Part shown: in pieces, positions 15,837 through 31,808 of the stretch
Layout of the letters: every line of letters starts with the position of its first letter
How positions within the stretch are numbered: position 1 is the stretch's first letter
Assembly (NCBI GenBank): GCA_009176605.1
Contig: SEYY01004999.1
Location: 67,501 to 100,000 of the forward strand
Length of the DNA stretch: 32,500 bases
From: Armadillidium nasatum
Lineage: Eukaryota > Arthropoda > Malacostraca > Isopoda > Armadillidiidae
Direction: 5' to 3'
Made by a program: the position numbers and the translations under genes
The notes under the pieces: generated by a model
Database searches by the model: none
Seen by the model: the letters and a program-made list of their open reading frames with translations, nothing else
Told to the model about the DNA's origin: nothing

Positions 15837-18800
15837 CTGGAAAAAAAAGACGACCACAAATTACCTTAAACAATGACAAAAACGACTTCCAAATCCCTAC
15901 TTTAAATTAATTTGTCTAAATTCTGTTTGCAGAGAGGCAAAATAAAAGTTTACCTACATGACATTACAAAGCTACATTAATAAAATAAGTACCAATGAAA
16001 ATGCATTGGATAAGCAACCCACAAAAATATATTTCCTTATAACAACAAAATAGTGTTATAAAGAGAGTTCTTCAAAGCTACTAAGTTAAACAAATGCTCA
16101 TACCATATAAACCTTCAGTATCAATATTACTGACTGAAAATTTATCCTTCTGCCTCTTTTTCAAGAAGTTAAAAATCAAAATCAAACCAGAGACTGAGAA
16201 GTAAATGATTAAGAATAAAAAAAAATCTATAGAACTATATGAAACCCAAAATTTTGTCGTGGAATTAAAATATACTTAAAAAATGAAAATGAAAGAAATC
16301 TATAGAAGCAAAAGACATCAAAAATGATATGAAAAATAAGGAAAATGACAAGAGAGGCAGAATGGGTGAACAGGTTTGATGTTGTGAAACCTGCCAAAAG
16401 AATTTTTGTTGCTACTAGTAGCGTTCGATAAAACATGGATTGTTGAGCTTAGATGAAGACTGAACTTATTGCTTTAGTATAGCGAGCCATTTACATGTAT
16501 ATGTATATGTAAATTACTGTTACAAGGGAAAGAAACTATTAGAGATCTTGTTCAAAACCTATTAGCAATTAATTTTAGCAGTCAATTAGCGACAGAAGCC
16601 TTAACTAGTTCTTTCTCTGCCATCAAAATATTATATATTATTTTAATAACCAATGTCATACATAAAAGTTCACGAAAACTTTTCAATCAAAACTTTAGAC
16701 AATCATTTATTCTCCATCTTTATTTGAAGATACATTAATCTTAAATAAAAGGTTCAACATGTAACATTACTTATTTACCAACTAAATTCAACAGAAAATA
16801 TCACACAAGAAATTACCAAAAGAGTTTAATCAGTTAACAGATGGAAAAACGCTGTAAGATTTAAAGATTATTTACAACCTTCTTGCAAATGAACAAATGA
16901 CCTCTAAATATAGGCTTCATAATACATCCAACAAACATGATGTGCTTACTTTGAAAAATAGTCAATTTTAATTTTTTTTACAATAAGGGTTTGGATTTCT
17001 CACATTAGGAATATTATAATAAATTCAAACAATACTTTAGCATATCAATACTTGATTTTCAGTTTATCTGGATTGCCAGTTTTATCTTCTCTATTCGATG
17101 CTTTTGCAATTGAATGTCAAATACATTCACCACCAGACTGACCCACATTTATCAACAAATTATTTTTTTAATGGTTTATCTCAAGGTTCAACCTTTAAAA
17201 GAAAATTGTATTGGAAGAGGATTATTATACTACAGTGTAACTTAATTAACTCTGCATTAACATCTATAGACTGGATATGTATTCTTAAGACTTATTTAGC
17301 ATGTTGTTGAATATCCAAGTTTATTTTGAAATCCTGGCACCTTTTAATTTGTGCCAGCATTTTGGATGTAGGTATTTGTTTTAGACTACTTGGTCACATC
17401 TTCATAAATGTCTATAATTTGCAATTATGCTTGTATGCATTAGTTACTGGGGACTCAGTTTGGTAAATCTTAAAAAAAAATTGGGAACTTTTTTCCTCAG
17501 ACAGCTTGTTCTAAGAAAATTTGTAATTATGCTGATTTTGTGATAGGAAGAGTTTTAACAGAGTCTTTTTGTAATGTTCTTGATTATTTCTGCATATTTC
17601 TACTAATATGCTTCCCATTAATATACTAATCTAATCAACAAAAACTGCTAAAAATTCTGCGCTAGTCACATGCTAGTAATGAAAATACAGAACTGACTAT
17701 TTTGAAATTCTAATGGGAATAAACGATAACAATGCTGAAGTTACACAATAAAAGAACAACGCAAATATACTCCTGTAACTTAAGCCTTCCTTCTCCATAT
17801 AACCATTAAAAGGTCCATTTACAAAATGAAACAGTTGTACTGGGATGCAAAATTTTCCAATTAAGAATGATCAAATTAAAACTGTAAGTAAGGAACAACC
17901 CACACTTAGCAAAGTTAACAAAAATATTAACTTTCCCCTCCTTCACATGAGATATCTGACACTTAACTCACTCATACAATCTAATAGGAAACCATAGCTC
18001 TAAATGTGACAATGAAAATAAAAAGATTTCATAGTCTCATACAATGAGGAAATTAGGAATTCAAGCTTTCCATCCCTTTTTCTCTATTCATGTTTTTAAA
18101 AAATGAAGATTGAGTTTTCTCTTGGAATAAAGTTTCATTTTCAGGTTTCTTACTTATGAACCAAGTTGGATTAAGGTATGAAATAAAATATTTCAATCAT
18201 AGATTTCAAATATATCTAAAAAGAGATTTCACTTAAATAACTCAACGTCTAAAAAGAAGGAAAATCGTCTGATGAATAAAGCAAGAAAAGAAAATTATGC
18301 ATTTATAAAAACTGTTTTTGTATGCGTCAGCATAGGTTACACCAACTTCACTCATGGACGCTACTTCTCCTAAATTCTTTCATCAATCACCAAGTCAGTT
18401 TTGTAACCATTTCCCACTTAGCTTTGTTGAATGTAATACATTGTTTCGCTTCAGACATCGTCTCTTTTTAAGTCTAAATTCAATACCGCACCAAAAACAC
18501 ATTTCTCAACATCAATGTTGATTCACATACATTTAATAGCTTCACGATTTCCTTTTCATCACATGACATTACAAAGATTATTATTTCAGGCGAGACTATA
18601 TTTAAAACTCTCCTTCATTTCATCTACAAACCAACAAACCAACTTTAGAGCTGGTTCCCAGCCCAAAATAGCAGCTGCACATTGGTTCAGATTCTGTGTC
18701 CAAACTCAAAACAATTTTAAAACATTTATATTTTTTTCATACAGTATTTTAAATAACAAATTTTATCAACTGAAAATCACATACGAAATTACTTCCATAA

Positions 18801-18872
18801 CAGAACGGATTATAAAATTTTTAATTTCAAATAAATATACTCTTGAAACACACACCTATGTATCAAATTTAC
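15837..18872 (-). other. intron between the common exons and alternative exon A
   Basis: About 3.0 kb of AT-rich intron. I searched both strands for finger motifs (CxxC...HxxxH, HTGEKP-like strings) and saw none. Short open frames near 16.3 and 17.1 kb look like chance. No long microsatellite, unlike most of the window. Confidence 0.6.
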
Positions 18873-18971
18873 CTGTGATTCATCCTCTTGCTGCAATGAT
18901 TCTTTTGAGCTGTCAACATCTGTCATGAAACCAAGAATACTGGACTGAAATTCTCCTTCATTATCTTCATC
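18873..18971 (-). CDS. common exon 3 of BTB-zinc-finger gene (linker)
   Basis: A 99-bp exon encoding exactly 33 residues, starting DEDNEGEFQSS and ending ESLQQEDESQ (protein residues 245-277). It is acidic and Gln-rich with no domain. Acceptor ttactttaag at its 5' side (short pyrimidine tract) and donor CAG|gtaaat. Both ends fall between codons, so it can be skipped without frameshift. Its donor can join any of the three zinc-finger exons, all of which begin in phase 0. It belongs with exon 2, from which it is separated by a 130-bp intron. Confidence 0.8.
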
Positions 18972-19101
18972 CTTAAAGTAAATTGTGTTTGTTAACCTTA
19001 ATCATCATTTTAAATTATAAAAAAAATTAATAAATTGAATTAATTAATAATTAATTAAAAAATTAATTAATAATGGATTCAAACATTATTTGCAAACTTA
19101 C
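18972..19101 (-). other. short intron 2 of the BTB-zinc-finger gene
   Basis: 130 bp, from donor AAA|gtaagt to acceptor ctttaag|GAT. Rich in TTAATTAA-type sequence (19024-19072). Confidence 0.75.
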
Positions 19102-19746
19102 TTTATATCCAAGGGGATCGTCCATATTTGATGGCTTATCCTCAACATCAAAGGGTTCGTTCTTTGCTTTAACATGTTCTGCATTGATGGCTTCAGTCTC
19201 GTCATTATTAAAATGAAAAGGGGAACCCTGGCCAAAGAATTTTCCATCACCACTAAGGCTGTTACTATCATCATCTACAGGTTCCGTCTTAATTGAAGTA
19301 TCATTACTAGCTAACGTGTCTAATTTCTCATTATTATTATTATTTTCAAAGGTTGGGAAACTTTTAGACAATTTCCTTTTTTTACATTCTACATCTGAAA
19401 CAGCATATTGACTGGGTAATTTATTTTTAGCAACTGAATTTCTTACTTCGTTGTTGGGTTTTAAAATTTCATCATCAGGTACGGCAAGACCTTTAATTTT
19501 TAAAGATTCTGCTGCTCCAACCAAGTCTCTAAGTTCTGTTTGTCTAACATTAACCTCACCAACATACATATAATCTAAAAGATATTCAAAATTTCGGCTA
19601 TCAATATCTTTTAAAACAATGACTGGATTTTTACAGGTTGTAGCATCAAATATAGAGCTAAAATAATCACTACATGATGATAACACAAGCCTATGTACTG
19701 GATAGAAACTTCCATCACAAGCTATTGTAGCGTCAGCAAATGGAGA
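19102..19746 (-). CDS. common exon 2 of BTB-zinc-finger gene (most of the BTB domain, NLS, linker)
   Basis: 645 bp, 215 codons, phase 0 at both ends (acceptor ttttttttcag, donor AAA|gtaagt). It begins SPFADATIACDGSFYPVHRL and continues through the hallmark BTB blocks VLSSCSDYF, VIVLKDI, LLDYMYVGEVNV and AAESLKIKGL. With exon 1 this completes a BTB/POZ domain (protein residues about 5-117), a dimerisation and co-repressor docking module. After it come a basic patch KKRK (about 151-154, probable nuclear signal), an NNNNN run and acidic stretches. SIKTEP (Lys near 182) matches a sumoylation consensus. The domain places the protein in the arthropod TTK-type BTB family of transcription factors. 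I cannot name the orthologue, and lola-like is the safest description. Confidence 0.92.
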
Positions 19747-20051
19747 CTGAAAAAAAATAAATATTGAAATTAAGAAATCACTTGTAGACCTATAAAATTT
19801 ATTTCTAAGATGTCAATAATCCAGATATATTTAATACTAAATTATGTATAAATAGATGCTGAAAAAAATAAAATTAAAATATGAAGTAATAATTTAATAT
19901 TTGACAAAAAACATACAAAAGTTAAAAATAAATTTCTAAAATGCAATGGTCTTCTTTACTTAGGAGAACTATTTTTAGTAATCACTACAATCAAGGAGGG
20001 AGCATAAACCACCTTCCACAAGATACAAATCAGTCTGAAAGGATCTTAGGT

Positions 20052-20284
20052 CAGGGTTGCAGAGCTGGAGAAACAGAATAAAAATGTTTTGGCTGGAGCT
20101 AGAGCAAAGGATTTATTTATTTATTTTTTTGATGGGGGCGGGGGGAGTAGGAGCCAAAGTCAGAAAGAGAAAAAAAAAATTTACTATAAAATAAAATGGT
20201 TCAGAGCCAGAGCCACAAAACCAGGAGCCAGTCAGAGTCAGAGCAAAAAAAAAAAAGTTACTAGCTTCCCAGTTCACAGCCCTG
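20052..20284. mobile_element. possible nonautonomous hAT-type element, 233 bp
   Basis: Begins CAGGGTTGCAGAGCTGG and ends in a sequence whose reverse complement is CAGGGCTGTGAACTGG, an imperfect inverted pair. The interior carries repeated GGAGCYAGAGC / CAGAGTCAGAGC motifs, of the kind found in the subterminal regions of hAT elements. The flanking 8-mers (tcttaggt and tctaaagc) agree at only five positions, so the target duplication is weak. No coding capacity. Confidence 0.4.
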
Positions 20285-20789
20285 TCTAAAGCAATGGTAT
20301 GTTATCCTACCCAGATGGAAATATTTATCAGAATCTAGCCTTGATAGGGTTAAGAACCACTTCACAGTTCAAACCACCGGCAGTGGAAAGGGTTCAAAAT
20401 CCCTTGCCAATCAAATTTTTTGCAAGTACCGTATAACATTTTGAGTGTGTATCTGAATGTGCAAAAAAAAATAAAATAAAAAATAAATAATAATAATAAT
20501 TCTGTGATGTGATGGCTCTGGTTAGGTAGTATGTGTTAATATCAAAATTAATGCAACACTGCAAATTTTAGTGAAATACAGAGTCTTACAGTGACAATTT
20601 TAAACATCTGCCTGAGTTATTGCTCGTAAGTTTAAAGGTACCCAAATTTGTATAATGAACAAACCCATAAAACAAAAAAAATAAATAAATGACCCACTTA
20701 GTTACAATAATTCCAAACTAAGAGAACTACTAAGTATAGACTAACACAGGCATATGGAAATTTCAAAGATTAATAAAAATAATTCCATC

Positions 20790-20792
<3 letters not shown>

Positions 20793-20833
<41 letters not shown>
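20793..20833 (+). repeat. poly(A) homopolymer
   Basis: About 41 A residues followed by TAAATAA. No retroelement body identified. Confidence 0.9.
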
Positions 20834-20835
<2 letters not shown>

Positions 20836-20981
20836 AATAAGGGCAAGATATTTGAAAGTAAAAAGTTTTGCTAAAGCAATTATTTGAACAAAAGAAATCT
20901 TCATGTAAATAATATTTAGCGCAATAATTAAATAATAATCTGAGAATCATTTGAAAGAAAAATTTATAAACTAGTTCATAA

Positions 20982-21197
<216 letters not shown>

Positions 21198-21217
21198 AAT
21201 GTGAACTAAAACAATAC

Positions 21218-21304
21218 CTCCCGTTCATTTCGAAGGCTCTTGATAACTTGCAAGAATGTAGATTTGTGGTTATTCCACTTCAAAGAGAGTAGTTCTCCAT
21301 CCAT
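21218..21304 (-). CDS. common exon 1 of BTB-zinc-finger gene (start codon)
   Basis: Starts ATG at 21304 and encodes 29 residues, [19 protein letters not shown] then [10 protein letters not shown]. It ends at donor GAG|gtattg between codons and joins exon 2 (SPFADATIACDG) to complete the BTB alpha1/beta1 region. The ATG sits two bases after a splice-acceptor-like tacttacag, so a noncoding 5' exon probably lies further upstream, at coordinates above 21309. I could not locate it or the promoter. The [10 protein letters not shown] string is characteristic of arthropod TTK-type BTB domains, which supports both the start choice and the lineage. Confidence 0.88.
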
Positions 21305-21309
21305 TTCTG

Positions 21310-21826
<517 letters not shown>

Positions 21827-22252
21827 GGCTTGGGTCCAAGTACAGACCTATATACTTAAATACAAGTACGGTTATATGGATAGTACTGAATATGCACAAG
21901 TACATGGCATTATGGGCAGGTACAATTCAATTCAATTTTTATAAAACTGTAGTCATTAACATGTAAAACTGAATTAAATTATGCTACAGATCACATTCCT
22001 AATATCCGATTTATTGTACACAATATAGCAAAATAAACAAGAATTTAATAAAATTAAATAGTAAATAAAATAATTTGAAAATAATTAAATTTTTATTAAT
22101 TCTGTAAACCTTTTATAATTCTTTATTCCCAAATGTTAAAATTAAAAATATAATTCTATCTATTGTTCCAATTCACAAACAAAATTCTTGCCAGTCAATT
22201 GACATTTGCCAGGGTAGAAGGTTTTTCCTGTAATACTAAAGATTCTTCGCAC

Positions 22253-22380
22253 AAGTACAAAAGCAGCAGAAATGGCAAAATAATTATGTGCCAATGTTGG
22301 AAACTTCTCCACGATTCTTCCAATATGTTAGTGCAATATGTTGCCCTTTTTTCAGAAATACAAGGTTTACTGAAATATTT
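22253..22380 (+). pseudogene. possible BED zinc-finger remnant of the hAT transposase
   Basis: In one frame NGKIIMCQCWKLLHDSSNML is followed by a Tyr where BED fingers have a conserved His. The neighbouring frame offers the alternative spacing of the CxxC pair. This is like the KxxCxxC...SSNMLxxH pattern of hAT BED domains after a frameshift. Weak on its own but supported by the downstream hATC domain. Confidence 0.4.
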
Positions 22381-22893
22381 CTACATTTCAATACTAATGA
22401 GGAAGTAACAAAGCTGAACAATTCCTTCCTCTTTGGTATAGGGTTCTCTGAACTTCTTCCAGGTATATCTTCTGATAATGTAATAGAAGTTATTGCAGCT
22501 TCTTTGAGAATGAGCTGTGCTGTTGCTAATAAAGAAGACTTAATGGTATTTTTTTTGCTCTTCAGAGCACCAGTCAAGATTAAACCTACGATCTATTACT
22601 TCCCAATGAAAAGTTTTTTACTTCCATACAATTAGGGAGCAACTGGGGTTGTAATTTTGAAGGTGGCTGAGGACCGAGCTCTAGCAGGGTTGCCTAAAAT
22701 TTGTAAAGAAATCAAAAGCAATGAAGTTTTAGGTTAAGAAAATTAGATATAATTTTAATTGAGATTAATTTAATAAGGAGGTAGTAGAATAGCCAACATT
22801 CACTTAATGATTATATGCATTTTTTCAGAAAAAAAAAAATCAGAAAATTACAGATTTTATATAATACAAGTTTGAAAAAATAAAAAAAATTTT

Positions 22894-22938
<45 letters not shown>

Positions 22939-22960
22939 GAAAATGAAAAAAATTATCCTC

Positions 22961-23155
22961 AACAATGACTCTCTTGCATTCTGGAAGGCAAACAAGAATG
23001 ATCTTCATACAGTAGCAACACTAGCAAGAGTATATTTGTGCCCACCAGCAAACTCCAGTGCCAGTGAAAGAGAATTTAAAATAGGGAAATCATTTCAAAA
23101 AGACAGAATCAAACTTTTGCCAAAAAATGTATAAATGTTTTTAAAATACAATCTT
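22961..23155 (+). pseudogene. hAT transposase C-terminal dimerisation domain (hATC) remnant
   Basis: Reads NDSLAFWKANKNDLHTVATL, ARVYLCPPANSSASEREFKI and GKSFQKDRIKLLPKNV, then a stop codon, then MFLKYNL. The spacing of FWK, LA..YL, P(A)NS.ASER.F and R..L.P.NV is the signature of the hATC dimerisation domain. The stop before MFLKYNL and the A-rich stretch replacing the upstream catalytic region show it is dead. It belongs to the tentative element 21825-23888. Confidence 0.8.
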
Positions 23156-23887
23156 AGAGCAGTACCATATTAAACATCACTGCCCTCTGTTACTGAACAT
23201 TTCACTCCACCAAATTCTGAAACTTATGATGTAAATGTTTAAGAAGATTCAGATAGTGAATAGTGATTTAAGTGAATGAATTATTTTTTCCTCTTTTGTA
23301 TTGCATTCATTTTGCCACACCCAATATGTAAGAAAAGAGTAATGGAATTAAAATCATAATTTTCTTATAGTTTGTTTCACTTAATCCATCATTAATAAGT
23401 ATAATTTGGAATTAACCCCCGTTTTCCCTGATTATTAGCCAGGGCCAGTAAAAATAGCCAGGGTAGGTCGGAACCCCAGTAAGTCTATACATACAACTGA
23501 AGACACTTTTACAATAATTTTTCTAGTCAGAATACCACAGTACTACTGTGTTTTGATTGCATCTGCTCAAGTGAATACTCCAGTCCTCGAACACATGGAA
23601 TAATTAAGCTTGAGTCAGTTGCATACTGAAGCAATTCAAAGATTTCTAGAATATCTTTAAAAATCACTCAATCAAAATAATTTTTCCCTTTCCAATTTTT
23701 CTGTTCATTAATTTTGATACTTTTTTTTGGGTTCCTTTTCAAAAAATTATTTTGTATTGACAAATAAAATCAATTTTTTTTGCATTTTAAAATTAATAAA
23801 TAGGATTACAATGTAAATATTTTTTAGCTTTTGAGGATTAAAAATCTTAAACATTACTATAAACCCTCCCACAAATTTGTACTTGCC

Positions 23888-24009
<122 letters not shown>

Positions 24010-24122
24010 GGAGAGAAATTCTAAAACACTATATTTTACTAAAAAATATAAAACTATTTTTAATTTTTTCTAACACTATATGACTGTAAAAGGCTGCAAT
24101 TAATGAGAAATAACTCAACCTT

Positions 24123-24124
<2 letters not shown>

Positions 24125-24218
<94 letters not shown>
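24125..24218. repeat. (AT)n microsatellite
   Basis: Pure AT array of about 94 bp. The 118 bp between this and the previous tract is AT-rich with no identifiable content. Confidence 0.97.
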
Positions 24219-24221
<3 letters not shown>

Positions 24222-24706
24222 TGTTCACTATGGTAAAAATTGAAGATAGAAATTTTTATCTTTAATATTTACTGCAGCAATCTTGAAAAGGTCATGAGAG
24301 ATAAAAAAAATATTCAAGATAGGCCGAGGCATTTTTAGAATAAATTATTTTATAAACGTTCTAACACTTTTAATCATTGTTGTTACCAAATTCTTATTAA
24401 AATCTTTATTTGATGAACCCATTATCTTTTTACCAATATTTTTCCAAAATTGAGAGTGTGATTTCTTAAATTCTCATTGAATAAATTAGATTTTAATATA
24501 AGACTATATTTAAATTTATGGTAAATGACTGGTTTTTCATACGAGACCAAATTGCTAAAACTAACAATATTCCTACGAATTGCAAGATTGACTGGAACTA
24601 CGCATAGGGATTTTAAACTAACAACATAGCCTACAAGTTTCTATTACAAGGTAATGGGATCATTGGTTACAAAATTTTTTTAAAAAAATTTTGAATAGTT
24701 ATTTTA
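24219..24706. other. AT-bounded segment with two dispersed-repeat pieces
   Basis: No gene. Holds a GGTAAAAATTGAAGATAGAA copy with its own inverted partner (24232-24274) and copy A (minus strand, 24530-24628) of the repeat also found at 25322 and 25622. Confidence 0.6.
24530..24628 (-). repeat. dispersed repeat, copy A
   Basis: Its reverse complement contains GTTAGTTTAAAATCCCTATG, TAGTTCCAGTC and TTGTTAGTTTTAGCAATTTG followed by GTCTCGTA. These are the same blocks, in the same order, as copies B and C. Confidence 0.75.
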
Positions 24707-24715
24707 TATATATAT

Positions 24716-24801
<86 letters not shown>
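24707..24801. repeat. (AT)n microsatellite, interrupted
   Basis: AT array with slips at about 24728 and 24747. Confidence 0.95.
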
Positions 24802-24802
<1 letters not shown>

Positions 24803-25074
24803 TTAACAAAATTTTTTTTTTTTTTTTGGTAGGTTAAGCTTTTTTGTTGATCATTAAGTATAACTAATAAACATGGGTTTTAGGTTAGGTTAGGTTTATT
24901 TGCTGGCTGTTGGGCATAGTTTTACTCTTTAAGCAGACTTTAAAATCTAATATATGACTGTTTGCGAGTGATGGATTCGACCTTTGACTTTGTTGCTGAT
25001 TGCTTGAGTTGCAGTCGGGGGCTTGATATTGTGAATGTAAATCATAAGCAAGTTCTATTTCGATTTCCTTTTGT
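24802..25074. other. AT-bounded segment, no gene recognised
   Basis: Begins with a T run (24812-24827) and includes three TTAGG units (24880-24894). A short minus-strand open frame here has no recognisable domain. Confidence 0.5.
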
Positions 25075-25141
25075 ACTGCCATAGCATAGTAGTTAGCATG
25101 CTAAACTTACCACCTTAAAGGTTGGTTCGGGTACAATAGCT
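25075..25141 (+). other. tRNA-like sequence with Pol III A and B boxes (SINE head or tRNA pseudogene)
   Basis: TAGCATAGTAG (25082-25092) fits the A-box TRGYNNANNNG and GGTTCGGGTAC (25124-25134) is close to the B-box GGTTCRANTCC, 31 bases apart. A 4-bp D-stem GCAT/ATGC and a partial T-arm can be drawn, but the acceptor stem pairs poorly, so it is not a functional tRNA. It is followed within about 15 bases by (AT)n. Confidence 0.5.
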
Positions 25142-25143
25142 TG

Positions 25144-25251
<108 letters not shown>

Positions 25252-25321
25252 AAATTTTAAAATTTTTGTAATAATAATACCACAGCCTTGTTGTAATATT
25301 AACTCGTAGTCTAATATATAT

Positions 25322-25547
<226 letters not shown>

Positions 25548-25621
25548 TATTTTTTTTTTTTCCCCCTTCAAAATAGCTATAAAATTTATTTGCAATTTCC
25601 ATACCTTCATTCATGTACCAA

Positions 25622-25720
25622 ACTTATAATATCCCTATGCATAGTTCCGGTCATATGTATGTTATTAGTTTCAGCAACCTGGTTTCATATGAAAAAATCC
25701 ACTACTGTGAACCAGACAAT
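25622..25720 (+). repeat. dispersed repeat, copy C
   Basis: Contains ATATCCCTATGCATAGTTCC, TTATTAGTTTCAGCAACCTG and AAAAAATCCACTACTGTGAA in the same order as copy B. Confidence 0.7.
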
Positions 25721-28890
<3,170 letters not shown>

Positions 28891-29365
28891 CAGTTTCGGG
28901 CTTAATTATTAGTTTACAGTTTTCGCACATGAACATATGTATACATATTTACTGCTGACGATTAAATCATTGGATTAACTAACAGTTTTTAAACTTTTAT
29001 TCAAAAAGTGCAATTTATATTACTATCATTGACCAAATAATATAAATATAGTTTTTAAAATTGTTATATATATTTTAAGTTTCATTATATAAATTTAGTG
29101 CAATAAATGATATACATTTATGGAATTTAGTGATACAATATTATCCATATTTGAAATTTTTTTATAATTTACTTTATTAATAAACGTAGAAGATTATCTG
29201 AATTGTGCTTCACTTTGAACCCTAGTTAGCCGATCTTCTTTCAACATTGTTTAATTTTATTGGACGGTATGCAAAGTATTAAGAGTAGATATTATTAATA
29301 TTAATAATGATAATGGTAATAATAAAAAAAATTGACAGTAATAATGTATTGTAAAGTTAGGTAAT

Positions 29366-29396
<31 letters not shown>

Positions 29397-29519
29397 GTAA
29401 TAATTAAGATCTATTTAAACAGTTAATCACTTAATAATAAATGATAATAATTTTCAGTAACCATATTGAGCATAAATAAAATTAAAAAAGAAAGACATAA
29501 GGATTTTATTTATAGTAAC

Positions 29520-29521
<2 letters not shown>
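28891..29521. other. AT-rich sequence, interior of the hAT-type fragment or flank
   Basis: No gene. Includes TAA/ATA microsatellite patches (about 29288-29325 and 29356-29396). Confidence 0.55.

Positions 29522-29614
<93 letters not shown>
29522..29614. repeat. (AT)n microsatellite at the 3' end of the minus-strand LINE
   Basis: AT array with one slip near 29576. Confidence 0.97.
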
Positions 29615-29618
<4 letters not shown>

Positions 29619-29736
29619 ACACATCACCACCACTCACGGGCAAAGCCCTATTCAAGGAGGGGGTGTTAAAAGAATAAAAATGAAAGTAAATAGAGTACAA
29701 AATCCAGAAAATAAAAACCACCCCTACAGTACCCAC

Positions 29737-30288
29737 CTAACGCAAATTTCTCAGGTGGGCGCCGACGCGGGCTTTAAAGAAATTGAGAAATGCAGTGGGA
29801 AATTCAGGAGATGGAAGAGAGTTCCACAAGACAGAGGTGGCAGGAAAGAAAGATGCACCACAGCGGACAAGACTGGAGTTGCCAATGTCCACGCAAAATT
29901 GATGCGCGAACATTGCACCCCTTGTGCTGCGAGGACGCCATAAAGGTGGAGGTACACGGGTGGATAGTTCCCTCGAGCATTTGCCACTGTAGTACCTATA
30001 GAAAAGTGACAAGGCACCAACATCACGTCGCAAAGATAAAGAATCAAGAGAATTAGAAAGAGCGGGACAGTTTATAAGTCTTTTAGCCTTTGACTCAACC
30101 CTATCCAAAAGACGGGTGAAACCTGAGCCACCCCAGATATGAGAGCAGTACTCCATACAAGGACGGATGAGACCCTTGTATAATTGGAGTAACTGCGAGG
30201 AAGAAAAAAATTCTCGCAGTCTAAACAGAACTCCCAGCTTCTTTGAGGCCGCCCTAGCAACCATTGTGATATGAGGTTTCCAAGACAT
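29737..30288 (-). pseudogene. LINE ORF2 C-terminal region
   Basis: 184-codon frame containing FRLREFFSSSQLLQLYKGLI, RPCMEYCSHIWGGSGF, LLDRVESKAKRLINCPALS and FFPATSVLWNSLPSPEF. This is the conserved C-terminal part found after the RT in such elements. It lies one frame away from the RT piece, separated by a frameshift near 30400. The terminal stop is followed by about 120 bp of 3'UTR. Confidence 0.85.
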
Positions 30289-31230
30289 TTTTTTGTTTAT
30301 GTGAAGGCCAAGGATGTTTATATTGTCAACAGGAGAGACGGGAGAACCATCGAAAGAAATAGAAAAGTTAGGAGGTGTCTTTGAGAGAGAGATTTCTAGA
30401 AGTTGAGTTTTTTAAATAGTTGAATTTCACAAGGTTGAGACGACCCCACTGGGAAATTCTATCCAGATCTGCAAGAATGGAATCGGAAAGATGTAGACGA
30501 GAAGCAACTCTAGATGCAAAGGAAGGAGCAGATTTGAAATGAGTGGAAGAATGGAGGGTTGAGTCATCGGCATATGAATGCATAGGGTTATATGAACAGC
30601 TGAGAAGATCATTAATGAAAAGTAAGAATAGAGTAGGAGACAAGACAGAACTCTGAGGAACACCACTATTGACAGGAAAGGAAAAAGAAGTCGCTCCATC
30701 AACAACAGCCGAAATGGAACGATTAGAAAGAAAACTAGACATAAGTAAGCAAAGAGAAAGAGGAAACCCAAAGGAGGGGAGCTTGGAAAGCAGTGACGCA
30801 TGCCATACCCGGTCAAACGTCTTAGATATGTCAAGCGCCACCACGCAAGTCTCCCCATGGTCCCTAAGGGCAGAAGACCATAGATCTGTGAGATAGGAAA
30901 GTATATCACCAGTAGACATCGAACGACGAAAACCATACTGATGATCAGAAAGAAGGGAATGAGATTCCAGATGATCTAAGAAGTGAGAGTTAAGAAGGGT
31001 TTCAAAGATCTTAGACAGAATACAAGTGAGAGCTATAGGGCGATAGTTGGAAGGATCAGAGCGGCTACCTTTCTTCGGAATAGGTTGGACTATTGCGCGC
31101 TTCCAACACTGAGGGAAAGTACTAGTATTGAGGCATAGAGAGAAAAGTTGAACGAGGGACGGAGCCAGCTCAGAGGCACACTCCCTTAAAACTCAGGGAG
31201 GAATGCCATCCGGGCCGCTTGCCTTCCTAA
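30289..31230 (-). pseudogene. LINE reverse transcriptase
   Basis: Starting upstream with SGPDGIPP, one premature stop (near 31195) and VLRECASELAPSLVQLFSLC, then CWKRAIVQPIPKKGSRSDPS and NYRPIALTCILSKIFETLL. QYGFRRSMSTGD, VVALDISKTFDRVWH (motif A), NSGVPQSSVLSPTLFLLFIN (motif B) and HSYADDSTLHSS (motif C, catalytic YADD intact) follow. In motif B the usual QGS is QSS. The frame is lost near 30415 by a small indel in an A/T-rich stretch. Apart from these lesions the RT is well preserved. Confidence 0.88.
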
Positions 31231-31808
31231 CGTTCATAGACTTCAGAAGCCCATGCACCTGGTCAAATGAAATCACAGGCAAAGGCAAGGGACCTCTGAG
31301 AGGAGAAGAAGTAGGAGGAGGATTGCCGGAGTCGTCCAGGGTAGAATTAGAGGAGAATAGGAGGCCGAAGAGATTAGCCTTTTCAGTTGGAGTGTTAGCA
31401 ACAGAACCATCAGAGCGAATAAGAGGAGGAAAGGAAGATTTACAGAAATTGTTGGAGATGGTTTTGGCAAGAGGCCAAAAAGATTTTTCAGTAGGAGAAT
31501 TTAGGAGCTCAGCACACCTTCGTTTGGTGAAAGTCTGCTTTGCTCGTCGAAGAATATCCCTGCAACGATTCCGATCTGAATGAAAATTAGCTAGAGTGAT
31601 AGGAGAAGGAGAATTTTTCCACTGTCGATACGCAATGTCTCTAGCCTGAATGGCACGAGAACAAGCGCGATCGAACCATGGATTTTGAGGAGAGAAGGAT
31701 TTAGTTTAAGAAGGAATGAACCTGCTCATCCCATCAACGATTACGGCCCCCACCTTATCGGCAGAGACCGAAGCGTCTCCAGAGACAAAGCAGTCACTCC
31801 AGGAATAG
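31231..31808 (-). pseudogene. LINE linker region between endonuclease and RT
   Basis: GC-richer than the host DNA, with no catalytic motif. The frame that connects the two domains is broken several times. Confidence 0.55.

Noticed and set aside
16000..18800. Additional zinc-finger exons in the large intron
   Set aside because: Both strands were checked by eye for CxxC...HxxxH and TGEKP-type codons. None seen.
22811..23008. Poly-Lys / poly-Phe open frames
   Set aside because: Produced by the A-rich stretch at 22904-22935. Only the hATC part downstream is meaningful.
24880..24894. Three TTAGG units resembling the arthropod telomere repeat
   Set aside because: Only three units in AT-rich DNA. 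Chance is sufficient, and there is no telomeric context.
29680..31583. Plus-strand open frames across the minus-strand LINE (29680-29943, 30669-30896, 31203-31583)
   Set aside because: They are antisense shadows of the endonuclease and RT frames, with no domain of their own.
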